DNA of 52,353 nucleotides from a bacterium (GCA_035703895.1 DASSXJ010000160.1:1-52353); one strand, 5' to 3'; counted from the first letter of the stretch, positions 1 through 9,385 are shown. Notes: generated by a model from the sequence alone, not told the origin. Made by a program: numbers and translations.

Positions 1-152
1 GCGAGCTGTCCCAGGATCCGCAACAGCGGCAGGTAGGACTGGACCGACGCTTCCGCCAGCCAGTCGCTGCCAAACGGCCATCGGCCGTGGTTCAAGACAA
101 ACGGAAGGTGCGAGTGTAGGGTGAAGATCAAATTCCCAACAGGTTGAGCCAT
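1..152 (-). CDS. Glycoside hydrolase family 57 / DUF1957-type protein, N-terminal fragment cut by the window edge
   Basis: An ATG at 152-150 opens a frame that runs without a stop to base 1 and gives about 50 residues. The translation begins MAQPVGNLIFTLHSHLPFVL and continues with NHGRWPFGSDWL. The LHSHLPFV then NHGRWP pattern is typical of the N-terminus of GH57 alpha-glucan branching or amylase-like enzymes of the DUF1957 group, where the His pair lies in the first beta strand of the catalytic barrel. It follows the MscS gene on the same strand after about 140 bases, so it may have its own promoter or be the distal gene of the GpgS operon. A weak AGGGA lies a few bases upstream of the ATG. 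The catalytic residues are outside the window, so the exact activity cannot be assigned. Confidence 0.8.
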   Translation of the reverse strand, partial: MAQPVGNLIFTLHSHLPFVLNHGRWPFGSDWLAEASVQSYLPLLRILGQL

Positions 153-212
153 GGCATCCCTGGGTGCTCGACACGGGTCGGCGGGAGGACTGTGCGGGCG
201 CCGCCTGAATTG

Positions 213-230
213 ATTCTACACCTAATTGTA
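213..230 (-). promoter_or_regulatory. Possible promoter -10 elements for the GH57 gene
   Basis: In this AT-rich patch between the MscS stop and the GH57 start, the minus strand reads TACAAT (230-225) and then TAGAAT (218-213). Both look like sigma-70 -10 boxes and stand out from the GC-rich surroundings. No convincing -35 element is seen at 16-18 bases, so this is a weak call. Confidence 0.28.
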
Positions 231-293
231 CCGTAAAATGCTACCCGCTTTTCACACATTCCGGCCGGCGTGCCGCGCGGTCGGCGAACGGCG

Positions 294-1133
294 CTACGCT
301 GTCGGCGGGACGGTCGTGGGGATCGCCACGCCGGGGGTGATGTCGCGGTGCGCCAACGCCTCCAGTACGCGCTGCCGGAGCTCGGACGATACCGTCCACT
401 GATCGCCGGGGAGCACCAGCACCGAGCACTGCACGACGGCGCCGGCATCGCGAAGCTCAATGATGCCGTCGACCTTCGCTTCGGCCTGCCGGTCCGCCAG
501 ATGGGCGCTGGACCAGGTGCGCGCTGCGTCGCCGACGGCCTCGAGCGCCGCCCCCACGCTTGCGTCGTAGGGGATCAAGACCTGGACGATCGCACGCGCG
601 TAATCCCGGCTCAGGTTGCCGATCTTCACGATCGAGCCGTTCGGGACGCTGACCAGTTCCCCGGAGAACTTGCGGATCTGCATGACCCGCAGCGTGATGC
701 GCTCGACGACGCCCGCGTCGCTGTCGACCCGGACGAAATCCCCGATTTGGACGATGCCTTCGGTCAGGAGGAAGATGCCCGCCAGGAGATCCCGGATGAT
801 CTGCTGGGCGCCGAAGCCGAGCGCGACCCCCAGCACCGTAGCGCTGGCCAGCACCGGTGTGACGTTGATGTGCACCGCGCTGAGCATGAGGATGATGGCC
901 GTGAAGACGATCGTGTAGCGGAGCAGGCTCTCCACGATGGGGGTCATGCGTCCGGCGGGATGTCCGGTACGCCAGGCCGCCGTTCGCCGGACAAGGCTCA
1001 GCGAGACCCGGAGCGCCACCCAGGCGCCGAGCGCGATGAGCACGATCCAGAGGCCTGCCTCGATCGCGCGGGCGATCCGGTCGGGATCGTTCAGGTCCTG
1101 AACGACCCGGCGGAGGGGTTCGAGCGGATCCAT
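294..1133 (-). CDS. Small-conductance mechanosensitive channel, MscS family
   Basis: A 279-residue protein close to the compact E. coli MscS size. Hydrophobic segments lie near residues 25-46, 70-90 and 93-115. The last is a pore-lining helix rich in Ala and Gly (ASATVLGVALGFGAQQIIRDL), followed by the beta domain with the typical GDFVRVD and ERITLRVMQIRK stretches and then VPNGSI. Such channels open under membrane tension and release solutes on hypo-osmotic shock. The ATG lies 2 bases past the stop of the glucosyl-3-phosphoglycerate synthase gene, so the two are almost certainly co-transcribed and probably translationally coupled. The pairing makes sense: one gene makes an osmolyte, the next can vent it. 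The family call is firm; the exact subtype is not resolved. Confidence 0.93.
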   Translation of the reverse strand: MDPLEPLRRVVQDLNDPDRIARAIEAGLWIVLIALGAWVALRVSLSLVRRTAAWRTGHPAGRMTPIVESLLRYTIVFTAIILMLSAVHINVTPVLASATVLGVALGFGAQQIIRDLLAGIFLLTEGIVQIGDFVRVDSDAGVVERITLRVMQIRKFSGELVSVPNGSIVKIGNLSRDYARAIVQVLIPYDASVGAALEAVGDAARTWSSAHLADRQAEAKVDGIIELRDAGAVVQCSVLVLPGDQWTVSSELRQRVLEALAHRDITPGVAIPTTVPPTA

Positions 1134-1135
1134 CC

Positions 1136-2173
1136 CTAGCCGTCTCCCGCCGCCGCGCCGGCCACAGCAGCGAGGCCCCGCCCCCGGCGATATGCCGGGA
1201 TCGTGATCATCGGCGGCCGCTCGTACTCCTGTACCTCGCGAGCTTCGAGGGACACGCCGTCATCTGCGCTGATCAGCGTCATCGCCCGGTTCATCTGCTC
1301 GGCGATCGGCGCCCGGGCGGCTTCCCCCACCCGGGTCATCACCACCTGGGCGATCGCGAATGCCATGACCGAGAGCGAGGGGAGGTCCCGGTTCCGGTGC
1401 ACCCGGGAGCCCAGGTTGACCTGGCCGATCCGGTCGAGCCCGAACCGCGATAGGACATCGATGAGGAGTCCGATCTCGACCCCGTAGCCCGTGAAGAACG
1501 GCAGCCGCTCGAGGACCTCGCGGCGTCCCGCATATTCGCCCGACAGCGGCTGGATCAGTCCGGACAGTTCCGGGAAGAACAGGTTGAGGAGCGGCCGCGC
1601 CGTCAGTTCCGTGACGCGGCCGCCTCCGGACTCGGACTGCCGGTCGCCCACCTGGATCGGCCGCCGGTAGTATCCCTTGACGTACGCCAGGTGCGGCTGG
1701 CGCAGCAGCGGCCCCAGGAGACCGTAGACGAACTTGGGGTGGATGTTGCGGATGTCGGTGTCCACCCAGGCGATCAGGTCGCCGCGGAGGACGTGCAGGC
1801 TCTTCCACAGCGCCTCGCCTTTCCCCACGTAGCTGCCCTGGTCCGGGAGGATCTCGGCGTGGTGGTACGTAGGGATCCCGAGGCGCCGGGCCAGCGCGGC
1901 GGTCGCGTCCTCGGACCCGCCGTCGACTACGACGATCTCGTCGAGGAGCGGCACCTCCTCCATGAGGGTCCGCCGGAGGATCTCGATCTCCCGTCCGATC
2001 GTCGCTTCTTCGTTGAGGGCGGGCAGGCCGAGGCTGATCGTTACCCCCTGGGCGCGTTTGAGGGCGAGAAGCGCATCCCGATCGCTGAACTCCTGGGCGT
2101 CAAACGTATTGCGGGCGAACCAGCGGTCCACCACGACGGACGACCACATCCGGCCCGGCACCGGATCGCTCAC
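1136..2173 (-). CDS. gpgS: Glucosyl-3-phosphoglycerate synthase (GT81)
   Basis: Transfers glucose from an NDP-glucose to 3-phosphoglycerate, the first step to glucosylglycerate or, with further enzymes, mannosylglucosylglycerate. The protein has the GT-A fold landmarks of the GpgS family: SLGLPALNEEATIG near the start, VVDGGSEDAT, the acidic metal/nucleotide motif WVDTDIRNIHPKFV, and YVKGYYRRP. I choose the GTG at 2173, whose GTGA overlaps the stop of the upstream glycosyltransferase gene (345 residues). A longer frame to 2239 would overlap that gene by 70 bases with no family support, and an internal ATG at 2149 is a second candidate. No glucosyl-3-phosphoglycerate phosphatase is present in this window, so that step must be encoded elsewhere. 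Confidence 0.9.
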   Translation of the reverse strand: MSDPVPGRMWSSVVVDRWFARNTFDAQEFSDRDALLALKRAQGVTISLGLPALNEEATIGREIEILRRTLMEEVPLLDEIVVVDGGSEDATAALARRLGIPTYHHAEILPDQGSYVGKGEALWKSLHVLRGDLIAWVDTDIRNIHPKFVYGLLGPLLRQPHLAYVKGYYRRPIQVGDRQSESGGGRVTELTARPLLNLFFPELSGLIQPLSGEYAGRREVLERLPFFTGYGVEIGLLIDVLSRFGLDRIGQVNLGSRVHRNRDLPSLSVMAFAIAQVVMTRVGEAARAPIAEQMNRAMTLISADDGVSLEAREVQEYERPPMITIPAYRRGRGLAAVAGAAAGDG

Positions 2174-3447
2174 GATCCGACGGCGGCGGCCGCGCGGGAG
2201 AGGAGCGGAACGATCTGCTCGCGCATGATGACGCTCCACCGGTAGGACGCGAGCACGCGCCGGCGGAGGCGATACCCGCGCTCTTCCATTAAGGTATCAA
2301 TGATCGCGGCGGCGACGCGCGCCGGGGGATCCCCGAGGTCGAATGTGTGGATCGCATCGTCCCCTACGGCCCGCAGCGCCGCCAGGTCGGTCGTAAACGC
2401 CGGCAGGCGCGCGAGGCCCGCCTCCAGGAGCGGGAGCCCGAAGCCTTCGTCTCGGCTGGGGAGGAGGAGGGCATCGGCCAGCATGTAGAGATCCGCCATC
2501 GTCCGATCGGAGAGCACAAGCGGCCGTCCCCGGGGGCCGCGGAGGTCTGTGCAGAACACGACGTGTTCTTCGAGTCCCAGCCGGCGGCGCAGGGCGCGCA
2601 GTTCCTGGAGGTAGCTCCGGTTTCGAGGGTTGTGGGCGCCGAGAGGACCGGTCACCAGCAGCCGCACCGTTAGTTCGCGCCGCACTATCTCGGATGCGAC
2701 GGCGAGCGCGTATTCGATCTGTTTGCGCCGCGTGATCCGGGCGGGGAGGAGCAGGACGATTTGATGGTCCCACAACCGGAGGGTGTCGGCGAGCCATCGT
2801 CCGACCCCGGTGAGGCGGAGAAACACCGCGGGGTCGATGCCGTTCGGGATGACTGCGACCGCGGGCCCCGCGAGCCCGAGAGCGGCGCAGAGCGCCTGCT
2901 GGCGCGCGCGTGAGACGGCGACGTAGGTCCCGCCGCGCACTCTGGTCCGGAGCAGGTCCCACGGGGCCCCCGGATGGAGATGCGGGCCATATAGGGGATT
3001 CGTCCAGGCGAGATCGTGGCACCACACCACGATCCGCGGGGAGCTCTTCCGCGCGGCGATCTGGTGCAGCGCCGCCGTCAGGGCGAGGTTCTTGTGCAGC
3101 GTCAAGACGTTGTGCGCGACGCACACGTCGATCCCGGCCAGCGCGCGTTCCAGATCCTCTCCGATCCGCGCGGTGAGGGCGGGGAAGGCGGCGGTGATCC
3201 TTCCCGCCTCGAGATCGCGGGCCACCGCCAAGACCCGCGGGTGGCGGGAGTCAAGGAGGGGAAGTCGATGGAGGCGCACGCCTGCCCCGAGAGATTCTCC
3301 GCGACCGGTCAGGACGCTCACGTCGAACCCCTCGAGCGCGAGCTGGCGGGCGTGTCGGGCGAGCACGGTCTCGACCCCTCCGACGACGGGCGGGGTGGTG
3401 TAATGGAGCAGCGCGACACGGGGGCGGCGCGATTCAGACTCGGTCAT
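2170..3447 (-). CDS. Glycosyltransferase family 4 (group 1), possibly mannosylglucosyl-phosphoglycerate synthase-like
   Basis: A 425-residue GT-B protein. The N-terminal acceptor domain opens with VALLHYTTPPVVGGVETVL, the glycine-rich loop usual in GT4 enzymes. The C-terminal donor domain has VIPNGIDPAVF, RITRRKQIEYAL and the EX7E-type segment LLPSRDEGFGLPLLEAG. The ATG overlaps the stop of the upstream small gene (ATGA at 3447-3444), and its own stop overlaps the gpgS start. Sitting directly upstream of gpgS, it is a good candidate for an enzyme that adds a second sugar to glucosyl-3-phosphoglycerate or glucosylglycerate, as the GT4 enzyme MggA does in known mannosylglucosylglycerate pathways. 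The donor and acceptor cannot be read from sequence. Confidence 0.82.
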   Translation of the reverse strand: MTESESRRPRVALLHYTTPPVVGGVETVLARHARQLALEGFDVSVLTGRGESLGAGVRLHRLPLLDSRHPRVLAVARDLEAGRITAAFPALTARIGEDLERALAGIDVCVAHNVLTLHKNLALTAALHQIAARKSSPRIVVWCHDLAWTNPLYGPHLHPGAPWDLLRTRVRGGTYVAVSRARQQALCAALGLAGPAVAVIPNGIDPAVFLRLTGVGRWLADTLRLWDHQIVLLLPARITRRKQIEYALAVASEIVRRELTVRLLVTGPLGAHNPRNRSYLQELRALRRRLGLEEHVVFCTDLRGPRGRPLVLSDRTMADLYMLADALLLPSRDEGFGLPLLEAGLARLPAFTTDLAALRAVGDDAIHTFDLGDPPARVAAAIIDTLMEERGYRLRRRVLASYRWSVIMREQIVPLLSRAAAAVGS

Positions 3448-3839
3448 CGGCGGATCCTCCGCACCGGGGGCGCGGCCGGAGCGCCACTACTCCTGCGACC
3501 CCTGCGGGCTGACTGCCATCGGGTCAGACGGCGGATGTACCGGGCCACGGCTTCGGCGTCATAAGGCGGCAACGTCCCCACCCGCCAGTTGATTTCTCGC
3601 ACCAGCTCAGTGCCGGTCATCTCGGGAAGCGGTCCTGAGGGGTCTTCCATAGGGATCCTGCGGTCTCGGCGCTCGCTGCGGAGACGCTCCATCATCTCAA
3701 GCACCTGGATCTTCGCCGGGCGCGGCAGCAGATACGCGGCGGTCTTGATATACTCCCGGTGCGTCAGCAGGGCTCGGATGTTGATCGCCGACTTCCGTCC
3801 TGGCCGGTGTTGCTCGGCCGGCGGCCGCTCTCCGCTCAT
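3444..3839 (-). CDS. Conserved-looking hypothetical protein, first gene of the gpgS operon
   Basis: I do not recognise this 131-residue protein. It is basic, with charged, disordered-looking ends (RPPAEQHRPGRKS at the start, an Arg/Pro/Ala-rich tail) around a helical middle (NIRALLTHREYIKTAAYLLP, PAKIQVLEMMERLRSER). No signal peptide or membrane segment is seen. The ATG at 3839 is chosen because GGGAG lies about 9 bases upstream; a longer frame reaches 3911 without a better site. Its stop overlaps the start of the GT4 gene, so it heads a three- or four-gene translationally coupled operon. A regulatory or accessory role in solute synthesis is only a guess. Confidence 0.65.
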   Translation of the reverse strand: MSGERPPAEQHRPGRKSAINIRALLTHREYIKTAAYLLPRPAKIQVLEMMERLRSERRDRRIPMEDPSGPLPEMTGTELVREINWRVGTLPPYDAEAVARYIRRLTRWQSARRGRRSSGAPAAPPVRRIRR

Positions 3840-3959
3840 CCCTGCTTCTCCCGGATGGGTGTGAAACGCGTGTGGTCCTTCGGGCCCGCGGAGAGCTCTC
3901 CCTGCGCACATCCACCGTCCCGGGCGGGGGGAACGCGCCCCTCCGGCGAATCCTCAGGT

Positions 3960-5018
3960 ATGTCCGTCCTGGACGATCCGAAACGGGCGCGCACCTGCGA
4001 TCCGTCCGGAATGCTCGGCGTCGCGCTCGGCCTGCCCCGGCAGGTCCGTGAAGGTTGGGCCCTGGGCCGGGCAGCGCAGGTGCTCCCCCTGTCCGCGGCC
4101 CCCGAGCATCTCGTCATCTGCGGCATGGGCGGGTCCGCGATCGGCGGAGACCTTCTGTCGGGGTACCTCGCGTCCGCGTGTCCCATCCCGATCGCCGTGG
4201 TGCGGGGGTACGAGGTCCCCAAGTTTGTCGGCCCTCGCTCCGTCGTGATCGCGGCGTCTTATTCGGGGGCCACCGAAGAGACGCTGTCGGCCGTGGCCCA
4301 GGCCGAGCGCGCAGGTGCGACGGTGTTCGCGGTCACGTCGGGGGGACAGTTGGCCCAGACCGCCAAGCACGCGGCGGTCATGGTACCGGCCGGCCTGGCC
4401 CCGCGTGCCGCACTCGGTTACCTGATGTTCTCGGCGCTGGCCGTCCTCGAACGGTGGGAGTTGACCGGGCCGTGCGCGAAGGGCGTGGAGGAGGCGGCGG
4501 GTGTGCTCGAAGGGATCGCGGCGGAGTGCGGCCCCGAGGTCCCCGCCGTCCGCAATCCGGCCAAGCGTCTCGCGGAGGAACTGGCCGGTCGCGTGCCGGC
4601 GGTCTATGCCGCATCTCCGGGGATCGAGGCCGCCGCCCGCCGCTGGAAGTGCCAGTTCAATGAGAACAGCAAAACGCTCGCCACTTGGAATGTGTTCCCG
4701 GAGCTCAATCATAATGAGACGGTCGGTTGGGGCGCCCCCGCTGCGCTCGCGGCCCACTTCGCCGTGGTCGTGCTGCTCGAGGGGACGGAGCCGGCGCACC
4801 TGATGCGGCGGATCGGTCTCACGTCCGACCTGGCGCTTGGCCCGGCCGCGGGCGTGCACGAGGTGCGTGCGCGCGGGCGCGGCCGTCTCGCCCGGCTGCT
4901 CTCGCTGGTCTTCATCGGGGACTTGGTGAGCATCTATCTGGCCTACCTCCGCGGAGTCGATCCGACGCCTGTCGAGGTGATCGACGCCATCAAGCAGGGT
5001 CTGCGCGAGCCCCACTGA
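3960..5018 (+). CDS. Bifunctional phosphoglucose/phosphomannose isomerase (SIS domains)
   Basis: Interconverts fructose 6-phosphate with glucose 6-phosphate and mannose 6-phosphate. The 352-residue length matches the archaeal/bacterial PGI-PMI family rather than the ~550-residue classical PGI. SIS domain features are clear: CGMGGSAIGGDLL near residue 57, AASYSGATEETL for the phosphate loop, and CQFNENSK then ELNHNE in the second half, which carry the Glu and His used in isomerisation. The ATG at 3960 is preceded only by weak purines; frames upstream lack family similarity and overlap the divergent gene. It is divergent from the gpgS operon across 120 bases. Its products feed NDP-glucose and GDP-mannose, the likely donors of that operon. 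Confidence 0.9.
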   Translation: MSVLDDPKRARTCDPSGMLGVALGLPRQVREGWALGRAAQVLPLSAAPEHLVICGMGGSAIGGDLLSGYLASACPIPIAVVRGYEVPKFVGPRSVVIAASYSGATEETLSAVAQAERAGATVFAVTSGGQLAQTAKHAAVMVPAGLAPRAALGYLMFSALAVLERWELTGPCAKGVEEAAGVLEGIAAECGPEVPAVRNPAKRLAEELAGRVPAVYAASPGIEAAARRWKCQFNENSKTLATWNVFPELNHNETVGWGAPAALAAHFAVVVLLEGTEPAHLMRRIGLTSDLALGPAAGVHEVRARGRGRLARLLSLVFIGDLVSIYLAYLRGVDPTPVEVIDAIKQGLREPH

Positions 5019-5111
5019 TTCCCTAAACTCTCGGGCTATCCCGCCTTCGCTGCGGCGAGGCCTCGTTGAACGGCCGCGATGTCTCCCCACCTCGTGAAAT
5101 GGGGCATTTAA

Positions 5112-5345
5112 TGGCTATTTGGGGGGAAACGCCGCCCGCACGGGGGTTCGAGAGCCACGCCACAGACTCTGACCAAGCGCAAACGGCCAAAAGCCGGAGG
5201 CCCGCGGAAGCACTTCCTCGCGCTCATCGAGCACAGTTCCGACGCGATCGCGGAGATCCGGCGGTGCGCGCGCGCGCAGTTCGACCCCGACGTCGTCGAG
5301 GTCTTCTGCCACATCGTGGAGCAGACGGGACCCCCGGTCCCATGA
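5112..5345 (+). pseudogene. Remnant of a PAS/HD-GYP sensor gene with its interior deleted
   Basis: A 77-codon open frame with no ATG and no usable GTG or TTG; only a CTG at 5169 could start it. Residues from 5208 read KHFLALIEHSSDAI, which resembles the opening of a PAS domain. They run straight into AEIRRCARAQFDPDVVEVF, which resembles the closing helix of an HD-GYP domain (compare residues 529-547 of the next protein). Everything normally lying between is absent. The stop TGA overlaps the ATG of the intact HD-GYP gene, the same coupled spacing that links that gene to the GGDEF gene. The simplest reading is a former upstream HD-GYP gene in the same operon collapsed by an in-frame internal deletion. 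The stretch 5019-5111 shows nothing else I can name. Confidence 0.6.
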
Positions 5346-7030
5346 CGGCGTCCACGCGCGTCGAGGCGGATCCCTCGCTCCTCGCGCCCCCGCCTCCGGT
5401 CCTGTTGGGCGTGCGCAGTGCGGAGGGGTGGATCAGCCTCATTCGGGTCCTGGTGCTCCTCTCGCTGATCCCGGCGCTGTGGTTCGGGATCATCGGGGTC
5501 ACCCATCCCGGTGTCACGAGCCTCGTCGTGCTTCTGGGGATCTACGTTATCGCGCTGGCGCTCGGCCCGCGGCGGTTCCGGCTGCTGCAGAAGACCGACC
5601 TCATCGTCGCGCTCGATATCCTCGTGGTCACCCTCGTCGTCAGCATCTCAGGCGGAATCAACAGCCCGTTCGTCTTCCTGTTCTATTTGACGATCGTGGA
5701 GGCCGCGGCACGGCTCAACGTCCGCCAGGCGATCACCGCCTCGCTCGCGATGGCCGGAATGCTGGTGCTCTTGGGGGTGCGCGCGGGGTGGGACGAGACG
5801 GCGGTCACGGCCGGGTTCAAGCTCGGCGCGCTCATGGCCGGCGGTTTTTTCCTCGCCCTGTTCCTCGGTATGCTCGTTCAAGAGTACCGGACCGGCCACG
5901 AGCGCACCTGGTGGGGCGCGCAACTGGATCACGCGCGGGCGCAGCGGACGGCCGAACTGGAAGCGTTCTACGATCTGTCCATGCGGTTACGGGCGGCGCA
6001 TGACGCCGGTGAGATGTATCCCATCATCGTCGATCACGCGGTCGAGCTCCTTCGGGCCGACCACGGAACCCTGGCGCTACTCTCTTCCGACCACCAGATG
6101 CTGGCCCGGCTCTATACCGCCGGGGTGTCCGCGGGGCCTGCGGGAGAGACCTTTCCCGTGGCCGGCAGTCCGTCGGAGTATGCGATCAAGACGGGGACGG
6201 CCTTTGTGACCGAAGATTTCGCGGGCGTGTCCGTTCCGGGATTTGACCCCGCTCCCTATCGCGCCTTCGGCCCCGTGGTCATCGTCCCGGTGCGCTCCGA
6301 GCAGGAGATCATCGGGGCCTTGGAGCTGGGGCGCAGCCGGGGCGGCGGGGCACGCGTGTTCACGGACGCCGACATCCGTCTGCTCGAGGGGATCGCGGAG
6401 ATCGGGGGCACTGCCGTTCGCCGGGCCCGCCTGTTCCAAAACCTGGAGCAGTCGTACATGCAGATGGTCCTGGCCCTCGCGCGGACGATGGACGCGCGCG
6501 ACACCTACACCGCCGGGCACAGCGAGCGGATCGCCGCGCTCGCGGAGACCGTGGCCAGGGCTTTGGGGAGCGCAGAGGAGGAGATTCAGGACGTCCGGTG
6601 GGGCGCGCTGCTCCACGACATCGGCAAGATCGGCGTGCCGGATGAGATCTTGAGGAAGCCCGGACCGCTCACCGAGGCGGAGCAGATCGTGATGCGGCAG
6701 CACCCGATCGTGGGGGAGGGAATCCTGGCCCCCACCGAGCGCATGCGCGGAGTGGCCAAGATCGTCCGCTACCACCAAGAGCGGTGGGACGGGTCCGGGT
6801 ATCCCGACGGCCTCCGAGGGGAAGCGATCCCCCTCGGCGCCCGCATCCTGGCGGCGGTCGACGCCTACAGCGCGATCACGGACGATCGGCCGTACAAGAA
6901 GGCGCGGTCTCACGCGGAGGCGATGCTGGAGCTCCGCCGGGGCGCCGGTACGCGGTACGACCCCCACATCGTCGAGGTGTTTTGTCAGGTGGTGGGCTGG
7001 GCCAAGGACGGCAAGGAGCGCGTGTCGTGA
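5342..7030 (+). CDS. Membrane GAF-HD-GYP protein, probable cyclic di-GMP phosphodiesterase
   Basis: 562 residues from the ATG at 5342. The first ~180 residues hold about five or six hydrophobic segments (near 31-52, 58-75, 86-102, 107-122, 130-145 and 158-179), then a short coiled linker, a GAF domain (about 220-365) and an HD-GYP domain (about 375-555). HD-GYP signatures are present: GHSERIAALAE, LLHDIGKIGVPDEIL with H425-D426, RQHPIVGEGIL, and WDGSGYPDGL. The paired-His motif reads YHQER instead of HHER, a change also found in other members. The enzyme is expected to hydrolyse c-di-GMP in response to a GAF or membrane signal. Its stop overlaps the GTG of the GGDEF gene. Confidence 0.93.
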   Translation: MTASTRVEADPSLLAPPPPVLLGVRSAEGWISLIRVLVLLSLIPALWFGIIGVTHPGVTSLVVLLGIYVIALALGPRRFRLLQKTDLIVALDILVVTLVVSISGGINSPFVFLFYLTIVEAAARLNVRQAITASLAMAGMLVLLGVRAGWDETAVTAGFKLGALMAGGFFLALFLGMLVQEYRTGHERTWWGAQLDHARAQRTAELEAFYDLSMRLRAAHDAGEMYPIIVDHAVELLRADHGTLALLSSDHQMLARLYTAGVSAGPAGETFPVAGSPSEYAIKTGTAFVTEDFAGVSVPGFDPAPYRAFGPVVIVPVRSEQEIIGALELGRSRGGGARVFTDADIRLLEGIAEIGGTAVRRARLFQNLEQSYMQMVLALARTMDARDTYTAGHSERIAALAETVARALGSAEEEIQDVRWGALLHDIGKIGVPDEILRKPGPLTEAEQIVMRQHPIVGEGILAPTERMRGVAKIVRYHQERWDGSGYPDGLRGEAIPLGARILAAVDAYSAITDDRPYKKARSHAEAMLELRRGAGTRYDPHIVEVFCQVVGWAKDGKERVS

Positions 7031-8142
7031 CGAAGGGGCCGTCGCACGGGCGGTCCCGCAAGACGCACGCGGGCGGCAGCGGGGAGCCTCGCGGCCCGCA
7101 CGCGCCTGCGGCCGGTGGCGGGGTCGCGACGGAATCGGGGCAAGCCCTCGCCTTTCTGGCCCGCCTGGCGATGGAGTTCACGGCGGTCCTGAGCCTCCCC
7201 GATCTGCTAGAGCACGTGACCCGCGTGCTCCGCGAGGAGACGGGGTTCGACTCGTGCGCCGTCTCGCTGCTCGCCACGCAGGACACCGAGGATGTACTGA
7301 TCGTGCGAGCCGCATCCGGGCTCCGCAAGATCATGAAGGGCGCCGTCCTCCCCCGCGGCCGGGGGCTCTCCTGGACGGTGATTGAATCGGGTCTCCCGCT
7401 GCTCGTGCCGGATATGGAGGCCGAGCCCCGGTGGTTTCTGAAGGACCCGCAGGTACGGTCCAGCATCTGGGCGCCGATGGTCGTGCAGCGGCGTGCGATC
7501 GGGGTGCTGAGCGCCTTTCGGAGCGCGGTCAACGCCTTCACGGAAGCCGATCTCGATCTGCTGACCGTCGTGGCGCGGTACCTCGCCGGCGCCGTCGAGG
7601 TGGCCCGCCTGCACGAGCAGCTCAAAGAGATCGCGGCGACCGATTCGTTGACCGGCCTGGCCAACCGCCGCACGTTTCTCGACCGGCTTCAATCCGAAAT
7701 CTCGCGGACCCGCCGCGCGCGCTCAGAGCTCTCCATCGTGCTGCTCGACCTCAATCATTTCAAGACGGTCAACGACGTGCACGGCCACGCCGTCGGCGAC
7801 CAGGTGCTCATCCGGGTCGCTGAGACGCTGAGCCAGACCGTGCGCCAGTCCGACGTCGCCGCCCGGTTCGGCGGGGACGAATTCATCCTGCTCCTCCCGG
7901 AGTCCACCCGGGCTGAGGCATCGCAGATCCTCGAGCGGCTGCGGGGGCTCTCGATCATGGTCCCGGATCGGGCGGGCAGCCGGGCGCGCGTCAACTTCTC
8001 CTGGGGGCTGGCCGTCTGGCCTCACGACGGCGAGGAGATCGAGCCGCTCCTCAAGGTCGCCGACCACAGACTCTACGCCATGAAGCGCGCCCGGGAGATT
8101 CCGGATCCCCGCCCGACGGGCCAGCCGCTGACCTCCGACTGA
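7027..8142 (+). CDS. GAF-GGDEF protein, probable diguanylate cyclase
   Basis: 371 residues from the GTG at 7027, which shares GTGA with the stop of the HD-GYP gene. The first ~35 residues are low-complexity and basic. A GAF domain covers about 40-195 and a GGDEF domain about 200-365. The catalytic loop is the intact RFGGDEF (GGDEF at 282-286), the metal-binding Asp lies in LLDLNHFK (D241), and NDVHGHAVGD matches the family. An inhibitory I-site RxxD (RQSD, 273-276) sits five residues before the loop, so product inhibition is expected. No membrane segment is seen. Together with the preceding gene it forms an antagonistic synthesis/degradation pair made from one transcript. Confidence 0.93.
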   Translation: MTKGPSHGRSRKTHAGGSGEPRGPHAPAAGGGVATESGQALAFLARLAMEFTAVLSLPDLLEHVTRVLREETGFDSCAVSLLATQDTEDVLIVRAASGLRKIMKGAVLPRGRGLSWTVIESGLPLLVPDMEAEPRWFLKDPQVRSSIWAPMVVQRRAIGVLSAFRSAVNAFTEADLDLLTVVARYLAGAVEVARLHEQLKEIAATDSLTGLANRRTFLDRLQSEISRTRRARSELSIVLLDLNHFKTVNDVHGHAVGDQVLIRVAETLSQTVRQSDVAARFGGDEFILLLPESTRAEASQILERLRGLSIMVPDRAGSRARVNFSWGLAVWPHDGEEIEPLLKVADHRLYAMKRAREIPDPRPTGQPLTSD

Positions 8143-8284
8143 CAGGCGATCGCGGCGCGCCGTACTTCCCACAGAACCGCAAGCAGGGGAGGGCTCTCCC
8201 GGCGTCGTAGACCAGCCTCGTGCGGCGGCAACTCGCTGGGTGCGGGGAACCGCGCAGAGACTGGGCCGCCGCCGGGGGTGGGCC

Positions 8285-9385
<1,101 letters not shown>

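Noticed and set aside
270-1139. Long plus-strand open frame opposite mscS
   Set aside because: Shadow frame: Arg/Asp/His-rich translation with no fold and complementary to a clear MscS gene.
2174-2239. Longer gpgS start
   Set aside because: It would overlap the GT4 gene by 70 bases with Arg-rich residues unlike the family; the GTG overlapping the upstream stop fits better.
5150-5215. Possible tRNA T-arm (GGTTCGA) or c-di-GMP riboswitch (GCAAACGG) before the HD-GYP gene
   Set aside because: No 5-bp T stem, no cloverleaf and no continued GEMM motif; the bases fit better as the gene remnant.
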